Shown here: positions 18,813 through 27,425 of the stretch, one piece after another
How positions within the stretch are numbered: position 1 is the stretch's first letter
Layout: every line of letters starts with the position of its first letter
Assembly: GCF_030297135.1 (NCBI RefSeq)
Contig: NZ_AP028066.1
Location: 434,001 to 498,000 of the forward strand
Direction of reading: 5' to 3'
DNA from: Pseudoalteromonas apostichopi
GTDB lineage: Bacteria; Pseudomonadota; Gammaproteobacteria; Enterobacterales; Alteromonadaceae
Length of the DNA stretch: 64,000 nucleotides
Translations under genes and position numbers: made by a program
The notes under the pieces: generated by a model
Databases searched by the model: none
Told to the model about the DNA's origin: nothing
What the model saw: the letters and a program-made list of their open reading frames with translations, nothing else

Positions 18813-19540
18813 TTCGCCTTATATTGCTCAATATACTTTTCTAGTAGTCCTTGTTTACTCAGCTTGTTATAACTTGCTTGAAATCGAGCAACTAACTCAT
18901 CAGGTAATGCTTTATTTAGCGCTAGAAAGTTACCCACGGCGCCATTCAGAGGCAATTCAACTAACTTAACCACTTCTCTGCCTTGGTGACCATACTGCAT
19001 TAATTGATATTTAAACGATAGCTCTGAGCCTATGATCAGCTCAATCTTATTTTTAAAAAATAGGTTAATACATTCGTAATAATGACTCACTTTTAGAAGA
19101 TTTTTATCACCTTCATAGCCAATGCTTTCTACGAATTTTTCGTAAATGCTGTCTCTGACAACACATAAACTATGGTCTTTTACTTGAGATAAGTCGATAG
19201 GATTAATGCGATCATTTGATTGTAAGCGATAAAAAAAGTTACGTGATGAAGCCAGTGGACCAACCCACTTGAATAACTCTTCTCGATCAGGAACTCGTGC
19301 CGTAGAGACTAGGCCTGATTGTGGTTTTTTCTGTGCAAAGTGATATGCCCTAGACCAAGGTAAAAGCTCGAAGTGACATTCAATGTCTGCATCAACACAC
19401 ATTGCTTTGACAAATTTAAGATTAATGCCTTCTAGGTGCCCTTTGTTTGAAAAATTATATGGCGGGAATTGCTCGGTGTAGATGGTGACACTATCCTTTG
19501 CCATTACTACGGGTGCAAAACTTAGGCATGCTAACAACAA
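18809..19540 (-). CDS. Periplasmic solute-binding protein, SBP_bac_3-like (non-ATG start)
   Basis: A paralog of the convergent gene at 18084 with the same module order (TEQFPPYNF, LLPWSRAYHFA, VPDREELFKWVG, NLFFKNKIELIIG). A signal peptide is present (hydrophobic LLLACLSFAPVVMA). No ATG occurs between the in-frame TAG at 19565-19567 and the signal peptide. TTG at 19540 is the conventional choice, but it is about 20 bases from AGGGTG (19561-19566); ATT at 19555 has ideal five-base spacing. The true start is therefore uncertain and may be a rare ATT. Confidence 0.78.
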   Translation of the reverse strand: MLLACLSFAPVVMAKDSVTIYTEQFPPYNFSNKGHLEGINLKFVKAMCVDADIECHFELLPWSRAYHFAQKKPQSGLVSTARVPDREELFKWVGPLASSRNFFYRLQSNDRINPIDLSQVKDHSLCVVRDSIYEKFVESIGYEGDKNLLKVSHYYECINLFFKNKIELIIGSELSFKYQLMQYGHQGREVVKLVELPLNGAVGNFLALNKALPDELVARFQASYNKLSKQGLLEKYIEQYKAN

Positions 19541-19623
19541 TAATTTTAAGATAATTAATACACCCTAATTAAATAGCTGCATTAAATATAGAAATTTTCA
19601 TTAGCTCAGTCAATTTTTAAGCA

Positions 19624-19652
19624 CAAAAAAAGCAAGCCGTAGCTTGCTTCTT
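19624..19652 (-). terminator. Terminator of the cold-shock gene
   Basis: AAGCAAGC and GCTTGCTT pair around CGTA, with a seven-T run on the minus strand. A second perfect inverted repeat (AATTTTTACT-AAA-AGTAAAAATT, 19656-19678) overlaps the stop codon just upstream. Confidence 0.88.
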
Positions 19653-19676
19653 CTTAATTTTTACTAAAAGTAAAAA

Positions 19677-19886
19677 TTATAACGGAGTGATGTTATCCGC
19701 TTGTGGGCCTTTTTGACCTTGTGAAAGAGTGAACTCTACACGTTGGCCTTCAGCTAAAGTTTTGAAACCGTCGCTTTTAATAGCGCTGAAGTGTGCGAAC
19801 ACGTCTGGGCCATTTTCTTGCTCGATGAAACCAAAACCTTTAGATTCGTTAAACCACTTAACTGTACCTGATACGATGTTAGACAT
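19677..19886 (-). CDS. Cold-shock domain protein (CspA family)
   Basis: A 69-residue single-stranded nucleic-acid chaperone. The RNA-binding motifs KGFGFI (RNP1) and VFAHF (RNP2) are intact, and length is typical. The frame opens upstream at 19940, but AGGAAT stands before the ATG at 19886 and the family starts with MSNIVSGTVKWFN-like sequence. The roughly 200-base stretch upstream to the next gene is AT-rich and probably holds the promoter and the long leader usual for csp genes. Nothing else was seen in it. Confidence 0.95.
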   Translation of the reverse strand: MSNIVSGTVKWFNESKGFGFIEQENGPDVFAHFSAIKSDGFKTLAEGQRVEFTLSQGQKGPQADNITPL

Positions 19887-20086
19887 AGTATTATTCCTGA
19901 TATAAAAAATTAAAAATGCCCTAATGGGCGGGTGTAGCAAAAAATGAGATGGTACTTAAAAACTTCAGGACGGTACTACAAGTATTACTTATACAACAAC
20001 GAAATAAAGATTTATTAATTACACGCTTTCTTTCTAGCTGGTGCCCACTATATAGAGTTACTAAGATAAGTCAAACACTATCGTCA

Positions 20087-20791
20087 TTAAAACTCAAATT
20101 CCAATGCTAAGCGAAAGCTATGATCTTTACCAGATTGACTCAGTTCGCTGATAAAACCAGCTTCCCATTTTAACTGACGTTTTGGACTAAACCTATGTAA
20201 ACCAATAAAGCCGGGACCAACCCCAACAAAGTCCTCACCAGCGTAAATTTCTATTGATGGTTGAAATGCTGATCGATAGCGATAACGATACTGCAAACGA
20301 AACTCGCTTTCCCACTCATTCTCGATATCTGCGCCCCATTCATACACTAAAAATGCATTCATAGTCAGGCTTGTACGGCCAAACTCTTTTTCCCATAAAA
20401 AGCCAGTCGTTGCTTCGTAAGCATCCACTGTATGTTGTTTTTCAAGCTCAAATAGTGCCCCCCAGTCAGCCCATAATCGTCCCTGTTCAACAAGCTGCCA
20501 ACGTAACTCTACCTCGTATGAAGATAACCCAAAATCGCCGTTATCGTCTCGCTCGCCAACCAAATAACCTTCAAGACTCATGGTGTCATTAATTGCCCCA
20601 CCAAAACCTGCGCGCTGCGCTAACACATTGCCGCTATCAGTTTGTCTCGACACTAAACGCCACTCTACTTCGCGCTCAAAAGGCATTACATAAGGGTGAT
20701 ATACTTTATCGACCACCATGCCATCAGCATGTGCGACTTGACTAATAGTTGCTAACAGCAAACAGCTTAAGCTAATCATTAAGAACCGCAT
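20087..20791 (-). CDS. Outer-membrane beta-barrel-like protein, last gene of the operon
   Basis: A 234-residue protein with a signal peptide (about 1-22, ending AHADG). The mature part alternates polar and hydrophobic residues in many short strands (VEWRLVSRQ, MSLEGYLVGER, VELRWQLVEQ, EFRLQYRYRYRS) and ends in F (ALEFEF), the usual end of an outer-membrane barrel. No family is recognised. It overlaps the FTR1-like gene by 13 bases, so it is the ninth gene of the minus-strand operon starting at 28063. It may be a channel or a receptor for the compound handled by the operon. Confidence 0.72.
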   Translation of the reverse strand: MRFLMISLSCLLLATISQVAHADGMVVDKVYHPYVMPFEREVEWRLVSRQTDSGNVLAQRAGFGGAINDTMSLEGYLVGERDDNGDFGLSSYEVELRWQLVEQGRLWADWGALFELEKQHTVDAYEATTGFLWEKEFGRTSLTMNAFLVYEWGADIENEWESEFRLQYRYRYRSAFQPSIEIYAGEDFVGVGPGFIGLHRFSPKRQLKWEAGFISELSQSGKDHSFRLALEFEF

Positions 20792-21525
20792 ACTGGCTCC
20801 TCTGTCTTTTTAATTTTTAAAACACGCGCTAAGGCGATAAATACCAACGCTGCAACTACATACACCCAAAGCGCTGTTTTACTTGGTGTGGCTTCGTAAC
20901 CCAATAAGGCTTTTAATACCCGCCCTAGTTCTGAGTTTTCAACTAGAAACCCACGCCAATCTAAATAATTTGAAGTCACATCGAGTAAGTCAACCTGACT
21001 TGCTAAATCAAGAAGTATCAATAACTTTGCTGTTGCATTTAAGGCAAGCAACACAACTAAAGGCTGCACGCCTGCGCGTTTAACAACACTTTCAAGTAAA
21101 AAGAACAGTAACACACCAAAGCTAATACAAATACCAACCCCTAATAAGGTACCAAGTATCAGTGGCTCAGCAGTATCTTTGCTGTGCCAGAAACTGACTA
21201 AATAAATCATGTAGTGACTTAAATACAACGTCATGGTAGCAACCAATGCGACAGCTGCGGCCTGACTTCGTTGCTGACAACTAATTAATGCAGCTGCAAA
21301 AATCACAATACACAGCAACATTTGCATGAACTCTAAGCCTCTATGATCAAATAACTGGCTCACCCATGCAGCGCCTTGTACAAACACTAAACTCATCACA
21401 ATACCAATAACGGCATAAATACATAGCTGACGCTGATTTAAAGGCACAATCAAACCCAAAAGCACAGCTAAAATCACCACTGGCAGAAGCTGATTTATAC
21501 TCATCAGCAGACTAGTTATCAGCAT
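20779..21525 (-). CDS. FTR1/EfeU-like membrane permease lacking REXXE motifs
   Basis: A membrane protein of about 248 residues with about seven hydrophobic helices. The C-terminal part (SELGRVLKALLGYEATPSK then ALWVYVVAALVFIALARV) resembles the end of EfeU/FTR1 ferric-iron permeases. At the two positions where FTR1 proteins have REGLE iron-binding motifs I see SINQLLP (helix 1) and TLYLSHYM (helix 4), so the iron ligands appear lost. The frame opens at 21591 inside the preceding gene, but GGAGG lies six bases before the ATG at 21525. It is coupled to the cupredoxin gene upstream. The family assignment rests on pattern only. Confidence 0.68.
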   Translation of the reverse strand: MLITSLLMSINQLLPVVILAVLLGLIVPLNQRQLCIYAVIGIVMSLVFVQGAAWVSQLFDHRGLEFMQMLLCIVIFAAALISCQQRSQAAAVALVATMTLYLSHYMIYLVSFWHSKDTAEPLILGTLLGVGICISFGVLLFFLLESVVKRAGVQPLVVLLALNATAKLLILLDLASQVDLLDVTSNYLDWRGFLVENSELGRVLKALLGYEATPSKTALWVYVVAALVFIALARVLKIKKTEEPVCGS

Positions 21526-21859
21526 CATCCACCTCCGTAGCCACAACAGTCCCTCGAGCAGTGTTAGGCGAAAATTCACCAAAAAAATCATAACGCCCAG
21601 GGCTTAATGGGCCGATATAAATCACACTGGTTCGGCCTGGGTAGAGCACTTTTTCGCGGTTTAAGTCAAAGCTATCGAACTCTTCAGGAGTGTCATCTTG
21701 ATTTTCGATTAATAGTCGCAGCTTTTTATTGGCAGGTACTTTAATTTCAGCGGGGTAAAATAGATGATCTCTTAAGATCAGTTTGTACTCTTTGGCATAA
21801 GCAAGCCAAGACGACATACATAGTAGCAGCATAGAGAATGCCAAAATCCATTTATTCAC
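21512..21859 (-). CDS. Cupredoxin-like periplasmic protein
   Basis: A 115-residue protein with a signal peptide (about 1-22, ending AYA) and one cupredoxin-type domain. DHLFYPAEIKVPANKKLRLLIENQDDTPEEFDSF and PGRYDFFGEFSPNTARGTV have the layout of the cupredoxins found beside FTR1 permeases (FtrB-like). Positions that carry metal-binding His in many relatives read Phe (EFDSFDL) and Ser (EFSPN), and there is no Cys, so metal binding is doubtful. The start is GTG with AGGAGA five bases away. It overlaps the kinase gene by eight bases. Confidence 0.75.
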   Translation of the reverse strand: MNKWILAFSMLLLCMSSWLAYAKEYKLILRDHLFYPAEIKVPANKKLRLLIENQDDTPEEFDSFDLNREKVLYPGRTSVIYIGPLSPGRYDFFGEFSPNTARGTVVATEVDDADN

Positions 21860-23162
21860 TAATCTCTCCTTGCATAAAAGAGACGCTTACTCGCAAGCCA
21901 CCGAGGTGACTATCTGCAAGCGCAATATCAGCGTTATAAATCGATACTATGTGTTCAACAATAGCCATACCAAGCCCGGCTCCTTGCTCACCGGATGGAT
22001 GTTTATCGCCACCCACGCGGTAAAAACGGTTAAAAATGCGCTGCTTTTGAGCTTCATCAATACCTGGACCGGAGTCATCAATTTGCCAGATAAAACGATT
22101 ACCTTCGGCTTTAAGAGTAATACAAATCTCTCCCACAGCTGGTGTATATTTTATGGCGTTACTCAGTAAATTGCCAAATAAAGTGATCAAAGTGAATTCA
22201 TCACCAGCAATAATAAAATCATCACCATCTATGCTAATTGTATGCTCTTTTTCATCGATACGGTCATAAAGTTGTGCTACAACTTGCTGGCTAACCTCTA
22301 ATACCGATACAGGGCTAAATTGCGCCTGCCACTGCTCTGGGTATGTTCGCCCTAAAATCAACATCTGCTCAACGATATTACTCAGTTTATCAACGCCTTT
22401 TTCCATCGCATCAAGTTCTACACTATCGACACCTTGGGCAAGTAAATTATGTACATTTATTTTTAAGCTACTAAGCGGTGTGCGCAGCTCATGGGCCGCA
22501 TCTGAGGCAAAAAATCGTTCTCGTAAATAGGCACTTTCAACACGCTTAAATAGATCGTTTAAGCGGCTGATTACGGGTTTAATTTCTTGTTCTGGGGTCT
22601 GCCAAGGGATCGCAGTAAAGTCATTTGCTTGTCTATGTTTAAGTTGATTAGATAACCGAGTGAGTGGCGCAAGCCCTTGTTTTACAAAAACACTAATAAG
22701 CAGTGCTAAGATTGGTACGCTCCATAACAATGGCGTCATAGCCGATAAAATCACTGTTTCTGTTAGTGCCACACGTTTACTCAATGGCTCAGCAATAAGC
22801 ACCCGCTTATCTCCTTCGCTTAAACGGTATACTTTGACTCGTTGCCCTGCCAAATTCTCAACACTAAACCCGGTTTGCCAGTGACTTTGATTGATTGGGT
22901 TATTTTGTAATGACTTTGAGCTTGAGACCAAACTGTCATCCACCCAAACCTGAAATAATAACTGCGGTAAATTACTCGTATAGGCAGGAGTTTCTTTATT
23001 TAACGGCTGTTCAATCAACACATGCGCAAGCGTTACCAGCTCATTATCAAGCAGTGCTTCAGCCTGATTCATACTTTCTCGATAACCTTTAGTAAAAGCC
23101 AAAAAGCAGGTTAAGATCACCATAGACAAGATAAGTAAGGTGAGTCGCTTACGAATTGACAC
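21852..23162 (-). CDS. Membrane sensor histidine kinase, QseC/PmrB-like
   Basis: A 436-residue kinase. Two membrane helices (about 8-25 and 140-160) bound a periplasmic sensor of about 110 residues, followed by a HAMP segment, the H box FASDAAHELRTPLSSLK, the N box LFGNLLSNAIKYTP, and DDSGPGI, RFYRVGG and GAGLGMAIVEHI. The order matches the QseC/PmrB/TctE group. The start is GTG, and stop and start overlap in TAGTG with the response regulator gene, its obvious partner. The periplasmic signal is unknown; a metal or the operon's own product would fit. Confidence 0.93.
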   Translation of the reverse strand: MSIRKRLTLLILSMVILTCFLAFTKGYRESMNQAEALLDNELVTLAHVLIEQPLNKETPAYTSNLPQLLFQVWVDDSLVSSSKSLQNNPINQSHWQTGFSVENLAGQRVKVYRLSEGDKRVLIAEPLSKRVALTETVILSAMTPLLWSVPILALLISVFVKQGLAPLTRLSNQLKHRQANDFTAIPWQTPEQEIKPVISRLNDLFKRVESAYLRERFFASDAAHELRTPLSSLKINVHNLLAQGVDSVELDAMEKGVDKLSNIVEQMLILGRTYPEQWQAQFSPVSVLEVSQQVVAQLYDRIDEKEHTISIDGDDFIIAGDEFTLITLFGNLLSNAIKYTPAVGEICITLKAEGNRFIWQIDDSGPGIDEAQKQRIFNRFYRVGGDKHPSGEQGAGLGMAIVEHIVSIYNADIALADSHLGGLRVSVSFMQGEISE

Positions 23163-23821
23163 TAGCGTTTACCTACCACATAACCAATGCCGCGTAAGGT
23201 TTTTATGAACTCTTTCGGAAATTTTTTACGTAAGTGATGAATATGCACTTCGATGGTATTTGATCCCACCTCTTCGCCCCACTCATAGAGTTTACTCTCT
23301 AGCTGCTGTTTTGATTGCACGCGGCCCTGATTTTCTAACAAAGCTTTAAGGAGCATGAACTCTTTACGCGGAAGATTTACGGGCTCTCCTTGATAACTCA
23401 CGGTAAAAGCCGCGGTATCCATTTCAACATCACCGACTTTTAAGGTGCTGGTTTGTGCTTGTGTCAGGCGCCTGCTTGCAACCCGAAGACGTGCAAATAA
23501 TTCAGCGGGATCAAACGGTTTTGCAAGATAATCATCAGCCCCTAAATCTAAACCCATAACTTTATCGTCGATACTACCCCTAGCAGTTAAAATCACCACA
23601 GGAATGTTTTTACGATGTTTTTTTATATGCTTTAAAATGTCGATGCCATCACCGTCAGGTAGCCCTAAATCAAGGACTACCAGCTCAATTTCATCGTTGT
23701 CCAGCCATTGCATCGCTGACTTAACGGTCGAACTATGTTCAACACTATATCCTTGTTGACGCAAAGAGCGACACAGGCCTTCAGCCACTAAATGGTCGTC
23801 TTCAACGAGCAATAAATGCAT
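23162..23821 (-). CDS. OmpR-family response regulator, QseB/PmrA-like
   Basis: A 219-residue regulator. The receiver (1-115) has the acidic pocket EDD, phospho-acceptor Asp51 (VVLDLGLPDGDG), Thr79-region LTAR and Lys in AKPFD. The winged-helix DNA-binding domain (about 125-219) carries LPRKEFMLLKALL and NTIEVHIHHLRKKF. PmrA and QseB of this group bind YTTAAK-N5-YTTAAK direct repeats; exactly such a box (28110-28126) lies upstream of the first gene of this operon, which suggests autoregulation. It is three bases after the TPR gene. Confidence 0.94.
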   Translation of the reverse strand: MHLLLVEDDHLVAEGLCRSLRQQGYSVEHSSTVKSAMQWLDNDEIELVVLDLGLPDGDGIDILKHIKKHRKNIPVVILTARGSIDDKVMGLDLGADDYLAKPFDPAELFARLRVASRRLTQAQTSTLKVGDVEMDTAAFTVSYQGEPVNLPRKEFMLLKALLENQGRVQSKQQLESKLYEWGEEVGSNTIEVHIHHLRKKFPKEFIKTLRGIGYVVGKR

Positions 23822-23824
23822 AGT

Positions 23825-24472
23825 TTATCTCTTTATTTTTTTCTCTACCTTAGCCAATAGTTTAGTAATTTCTTGTTGGCGGTAAAGATCTGCTTTTGGT
23901 CTATCAGGGCGCGCTGGCGCTTGCTGAGCAACCAATAAAAATTCTTTAGCTGATTTATACTTACGCTCGTCATATAGGAATGAAGCATATAAATAGTTAC
24001 TATCGATACCACGAGGATTTAGCTCAAGCGCTTGCTGAAACAGCTTTTTCGCTTCATCATCATCACCAAAACCAATTGGCCAACCCGGCACTTTACCGTA
24101 CAAGGTAGCAAGGCTGGTGTATGCTGAACCGTCGAGCGCTTTTGGATCTAAGCTTAGCGCTTTTTCAAATTGCGCTTTAGCATCTTTTGCAAGACCAAGA
24201 GCACCTAAGCCCCCTTTCGCTCCCGCATAACTCGATAGCACAATACCGTACCAAATATGACTTGCAGCCTGCTGGTCATTCGCTTTTGTAAATTCAGCCG
24301 TTTCGTTGGCTAGTTTTTCAAAGGCATCTAATTGCGCATCATCAACTAATTCGTAATTAACCACTGCCCACTTTTTTTGCACCGAACTTAAATCACTATT
24401 AAAGTCGGCTTTTGCAGGCGCGGCCATGATAACACCTAACATCATTAGGGCTTTAAAATTTAGTTTAGTCAT
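23825..24472 (-). CDS. Periplasmic TPR-repeat protein
   Basis: A 215-residue protein with a signal peptide (about 1-22, ending APAKA). The body has helical repeats of TPR type (AKAQFEKALSLDPKAL, AKKLFQQALELNPRGID, SAKEFLLVAQQAPARP), with an insert PGWPIGFGDDDEAKK resembling the TatT-type lipid/ligand proteins of TRAP systems. The ATG at 24472 has AAGGTG seven bases away; an ATG six bases earlier is too close. It lies 20 bases after the SDR gene in the operon and may hold a product or partner in the periplasm. Confidence 0.8.
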   Translation of the reverse strand: MTKLNFKALMMLGVIMAAPAKADFNSDLSSVQKKWAVVNYELVDDAQLDAFEKLANETAEFTKANDQQAASHIWYGIVLSSYAGAKGGLGALGLAKDAKAQFEKALSLDPKALDGSAYTSLATLYGKVPGWPIGFGDDDEAKKLFQQALELNPRGIDSNYLYASFLYDERKYKSAKEFLLVAQQAPARPDRPKADLYRQQEITKLLAKVEKKIKR

Positions 24473-24492
24473 AATCATTCACCTTAATCAAT

Positions 24493-25269
24493 TTAGTTCG
24501 CAAAAAAACTTTTAATTTTAGGAAGTTGTTTTGCTATTGCGTTATCAACTAGTGATGGAAATGCGCCGTTAATACGGGCAAATAATGTTTCAGGGAAGCC
24601 GATAAAACGGCGACGTTTTTTTGATTTAATTAAATCTATTAATGCATCTGCCACTTTTTCAGGCGGATCCATCGTGTTACCAAGCTCTTTGTTCATCGCG
24701 CGCACTTGTGGCGAATTGATCGCGGTATCAGTCGCGCGAGGTGCTAAATACAATATTTTCACATCGCTGTGGCTGAGCTCTCTGGCAAGGGCTTCTGTCA
24801 TACCTCTAAGTCCAAACTTGCTGGCGCAGTACAAGGTTTGATATGGATATCCGATGCTACCAAACGATGAACCTATATTCACAATCGTGCCTTTGTTGCG
24901 TGTAATTTGTGGTAAAAATAGCTGGCATAATTTAATTGGCACATGCAGGTTGATATTTAACAGGTGATCTATTTGCTGCTCACTGATTTCACTAAAGCCC
25001 TGCATCACATTGACGCCTGCATTATTGATAAGTAATGTTGCACCACCAATTTGCTGAGCAAACTTGGCAAGATCATCACGGGATTCACTGTTACTTAGAT
25101 CAGCCTGAAAATACTCTGCGTCATTACCACACTCCAACTTAAGTGCAGCAAGTTGCTTAACATTTCTGCCTACCAGCAATAAACGCCACCCTTCTTTCAC
25201 AAGGCTAAGAGCAATAGCACGGCCAATGCCCCCAGTTGCGCCGGTTAGCACACAAACTGGGCTACTCAT
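24493..25269 (-). CDS. Short-chain dehydrogenase/reductase
   Basis: A 258-residue classical SDR. The cofactor motif is TGATGGIGRA, the structural motif NNAG, the catalytic Ser in IVNIGSS and the YxxxK motif YCASK. After the catalytic part it has PRATDTAINSPQVR, so it is probably NADP(H)-dependent, because the first strand ends in GRN rather than an acidic residue. The ATG overlaps the stop of the upstream ligase-oxidase gene (ATGA). Within the operon it could reduce a carbonyl made by the fusion enzyme. The substrate is unknown. Confidence 0.9.
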   Translation of the reverse strand: MSSPVCVLTGATGGIGRAIALSLVKEGWRLLLVGRNVKQLAALKLECGNDAEYFQADLSNSESRDDLAKFAQQIGGATLLINNAGVNVMQGFSEISEQQIDHLLNINLHVPIKLCQLFLPQITRNKGTIVNIGSSFGSIGYPYQTLYCASKFGLRGMTEALARELSHSDVKILYLAPRATDTAINSPQVRAMNKELGNTMDPPEKVADALIDLIKSKKRRRFIGFPETLFARINGAFPSLVDNAIAKQLPKIKSFFAN

Positions 25270-27425
25270 GCGCTTTGCTCCATGTCCGCCTCTGTAAAGA
25301 AAGGTTCTGAGTCGAGGTCACGAAAAATATTGCCGTATAGTTTGTAAAAACATTTAGCGGCGTGAATAATGGCTTGTTGGTCGTCCTCGTTGTCTATTTT
25401 ATTCATTAGTGATTCGAAGAACTTAACGTGTTCAATATCAAGTGCGCCGTGCGAAGTAAGGTATGAAAAAGCCTTTTTAGGTAGCCCAACAACCTCACGG
25501 ATTTGTCCGGCAGCATTATCTGCTAATGCAATAGAAGTACCTTCAAGCACATGAACCATACCAAAGAAAGCTAAAGGATTACCGCGATTAATTGCATCAT
25601 AGGCATACGACACCATTAATTCGGTCGAAAACTGTGGACGAGAATTACGTACCAACTCTTTATCAAAACCGCATGCAGCAATATCATTTAATACCCATTC
25701 TTGATGGCCTAACTCTTCTTCAATGTATTCTGCAACAGCTTCACGCAGCCACTCTTGTTTATCGGTAAGCTTTGCACCCACAGCCATTAGTAGTGGCACT
25801 GTGTGCTTAACATGGTGATATGCTTGAGTTAAAAACGATGCATATTCACTAAGGCTTACTTCACCTTTAAAAACTCGGCCAATAATCGGCGCTGCTAAAA
25901 GATAGTCGCGCTCATTTTGTGTTTCGGCTTGTAATGTATTGAAAAATTGACTCATGCTCGTCGCCTCTTTGTAAAATGCTGAAATCTCTCTAGCAAAAAA
26001 TTGGTTAATAACATCGCGTTTTGGGCGATTATTGCTAGTTAATAAACCTTGGGTGTGGCTCATTGGCTCTGCCAGACGATGCCATTTTTTTATCTGTGCG
26101 TATTCGGGTAACTGCGCGTTTTGTTTAGCAATGTGTGCTGCAAGCTCATTGTCACTCATCGCTTGGTTTGCAAAGATAAGCGCAGCTAAAAACGCTTGGC
26201 CTTCGCCAATAACGACTGCTTGCTGTACCTGACTGTGGCTGAGCAATAATGACTCCGGCCACTCAGCACTGATATTGCGTCCAAAGCTCGTGATAAGCTG
26301 ATTTTTCAAGCGGCCTTGGATAACCAAACGACCTTCTTGCTCAGTAACTAAGTCTCCAGTGGCATACCAATCGTCGGTATTTTGTGCAGCTTGACCTAAA
26401 TAACCTAAAAATAATGAACCTTTGATATAAAGTTGGCCATTTTCAATTTTATATTGAATATGTTTAAGTACTCGGCCTGCAGTTTCGATGTCATCATCAT
26501 TACTAGTGTTTAAACTCACCACCGATGAAGACTCAGACAAACCATAACCTTGATACACAGGTAAGCCACATTCACGGGCTTGCTTAATAAGCTGCTGGCT
26601 TACAACCGCGCCACCTACAGCAATAAACTTTAAGCTTTTAGGCGCTTGCCAGCCTTGCTTTGCAAAAGCCACCAAACAGGTAAGAAGTTCTGGCACTAAA
26701 ATAAGAGTATTTGGCTCAGTACGTTCAATTGCAGCAATCAATTTGTGAGGTTCAAGTAACTGCGCACCAGAAAAACCAAGTTCAGCTAAAGGGACCAAAT
26801 TAACCGTACCACCAGCTAATAGCGGCGCATAAACACCTGCTAAGTTCTCAAGCAAAACCGGTAACGGCAATAAACACAAATGGTTTGGTTTTTCTAAACC
26901 AATGCTTTGATAGAGTGATGTAGCTACCTGCATTTGACTTTCAAGAGATAAACACACGCCTTTTGGTGTACCCGTTGAGCCCGATGTAAAGGTAATCTTT
27001 TGCGTGTTAGCAAAATAAGGCACAGGCTGTGTATTACTCAGTTGATAAACATATAAAGGGTAATGCTTACACACGTCAACTAACGCCACTAACTTAGCAT
27101 GCTCACCTTCGTATGCGCGGTCACATACAAATAGCCCTGCCCCACTATTTTGCAAACCAAATGCAATTTGCTGAGCAGTAAAAAACGTTGGTAGCGGAAT
27201 CGCGACTCTTTTAAGATCGCTAATCGCGGCTTCCAATACACACCATGCTGGCGTGTTATCTAATTGATAAGCGATGCCTTGGGCATCAAATTCAGCTAAG
27301 GTTGGCAGTAAACGAGTTACTTGCTCAGTAAACTCTTGTTTAGTTAGTGAGCGTACACCATCACTTTGATGGCAAACCATCAAGGTGTCGCTATCCTTAT
27401 GCGGTAATTGTGTTAACCAGCTCAT
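25266..27425 (-). CDS. Acyl-adenylating enzyme fused to haem-oxygenase-like diiron oxidase
   Basis: A 719-residue fusion. Residues 1 to about 490 are an AMP-binding (ANL) ligase: TFTSGSTGTPKG, QGYGLSESS, DDWYATGDL, GRLKNQLITSFGRNISAEWPE and the late lysine in NNRPKRDVI. Residues of about 491-719 are a TENA/haem-oxygenase-like oxidase (HDO). Its likely diiron ligands are all present: Glu571 and His574 (EELGH), Glu628 (HVLEG) and His659, Asp663 and His666 (HxxxDxxH in SHGALDIEH). Related HDOs cut or oxidise activated acids and amino acids. The ATG overlaps the stop of the gene before it. The substrate cannot be told from sequence. Confidence 0.88.
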   Translation of the reverse strand: MSWLTQLPHKDSDTLMVCHQSDGVRSLTKQEFTEQVTRLLPTLAEFDAQGIAYQLDNTPAWCVLEAAISDLKRVAIPLPTFFTAQQIAFGLQNSGAGLFVCDRAYEGEHAKLVALVDVCKHYPLYVYQLSNTQPVPYFANTQKITFTSGSTGTPKGVCLSLESQMQVATSLYQSIGLEKPNHLCLLPLPVLLENLAGVYAPLLAGGTVNLVPLAELGFSGAQLLEPHKLIAAIERTEPNTLILVPELLTCLVAFAKQGWQAPKSLKFIAVGGAVVSQQLIKQARECGLPVYQGYGLSESSSVVSLNTSNDDDIETAGRVLKHIQYKIENGQLYIKGSLFLGYLGQAAQNTDDWYATGDLVTEQEGRLVIQGRLKNQLITSFGRNISAEWPESLLLSHSQVQQAVVIGEGQAFLAALIFANQAMSDNELAAHIAKQNAQLPEYAQIKKWHRLAEPMSHTQGLLTSNNRPKRDVINQFFAREISAFYKEATSMSQFFNTLQAETQNERDYLLAAPIIGRVFKGEVSLSEYASFLTQAYHHVKHTVPLLMAVGAKLTDKQEWLREAVAEYIEEELGHQEWVLNDIAACGFDKELVRNSRPQFSTELMVSYAYDAINRGNPLAFFGMVHVLEGTSIALADNAAGQIREVVGLPKKAFSYLTSHGALDIEHVKFFESLMNKIDNEDDQQAIIHAAKCFYKLYGNIFRDLDSEPFFTEADMEQSA

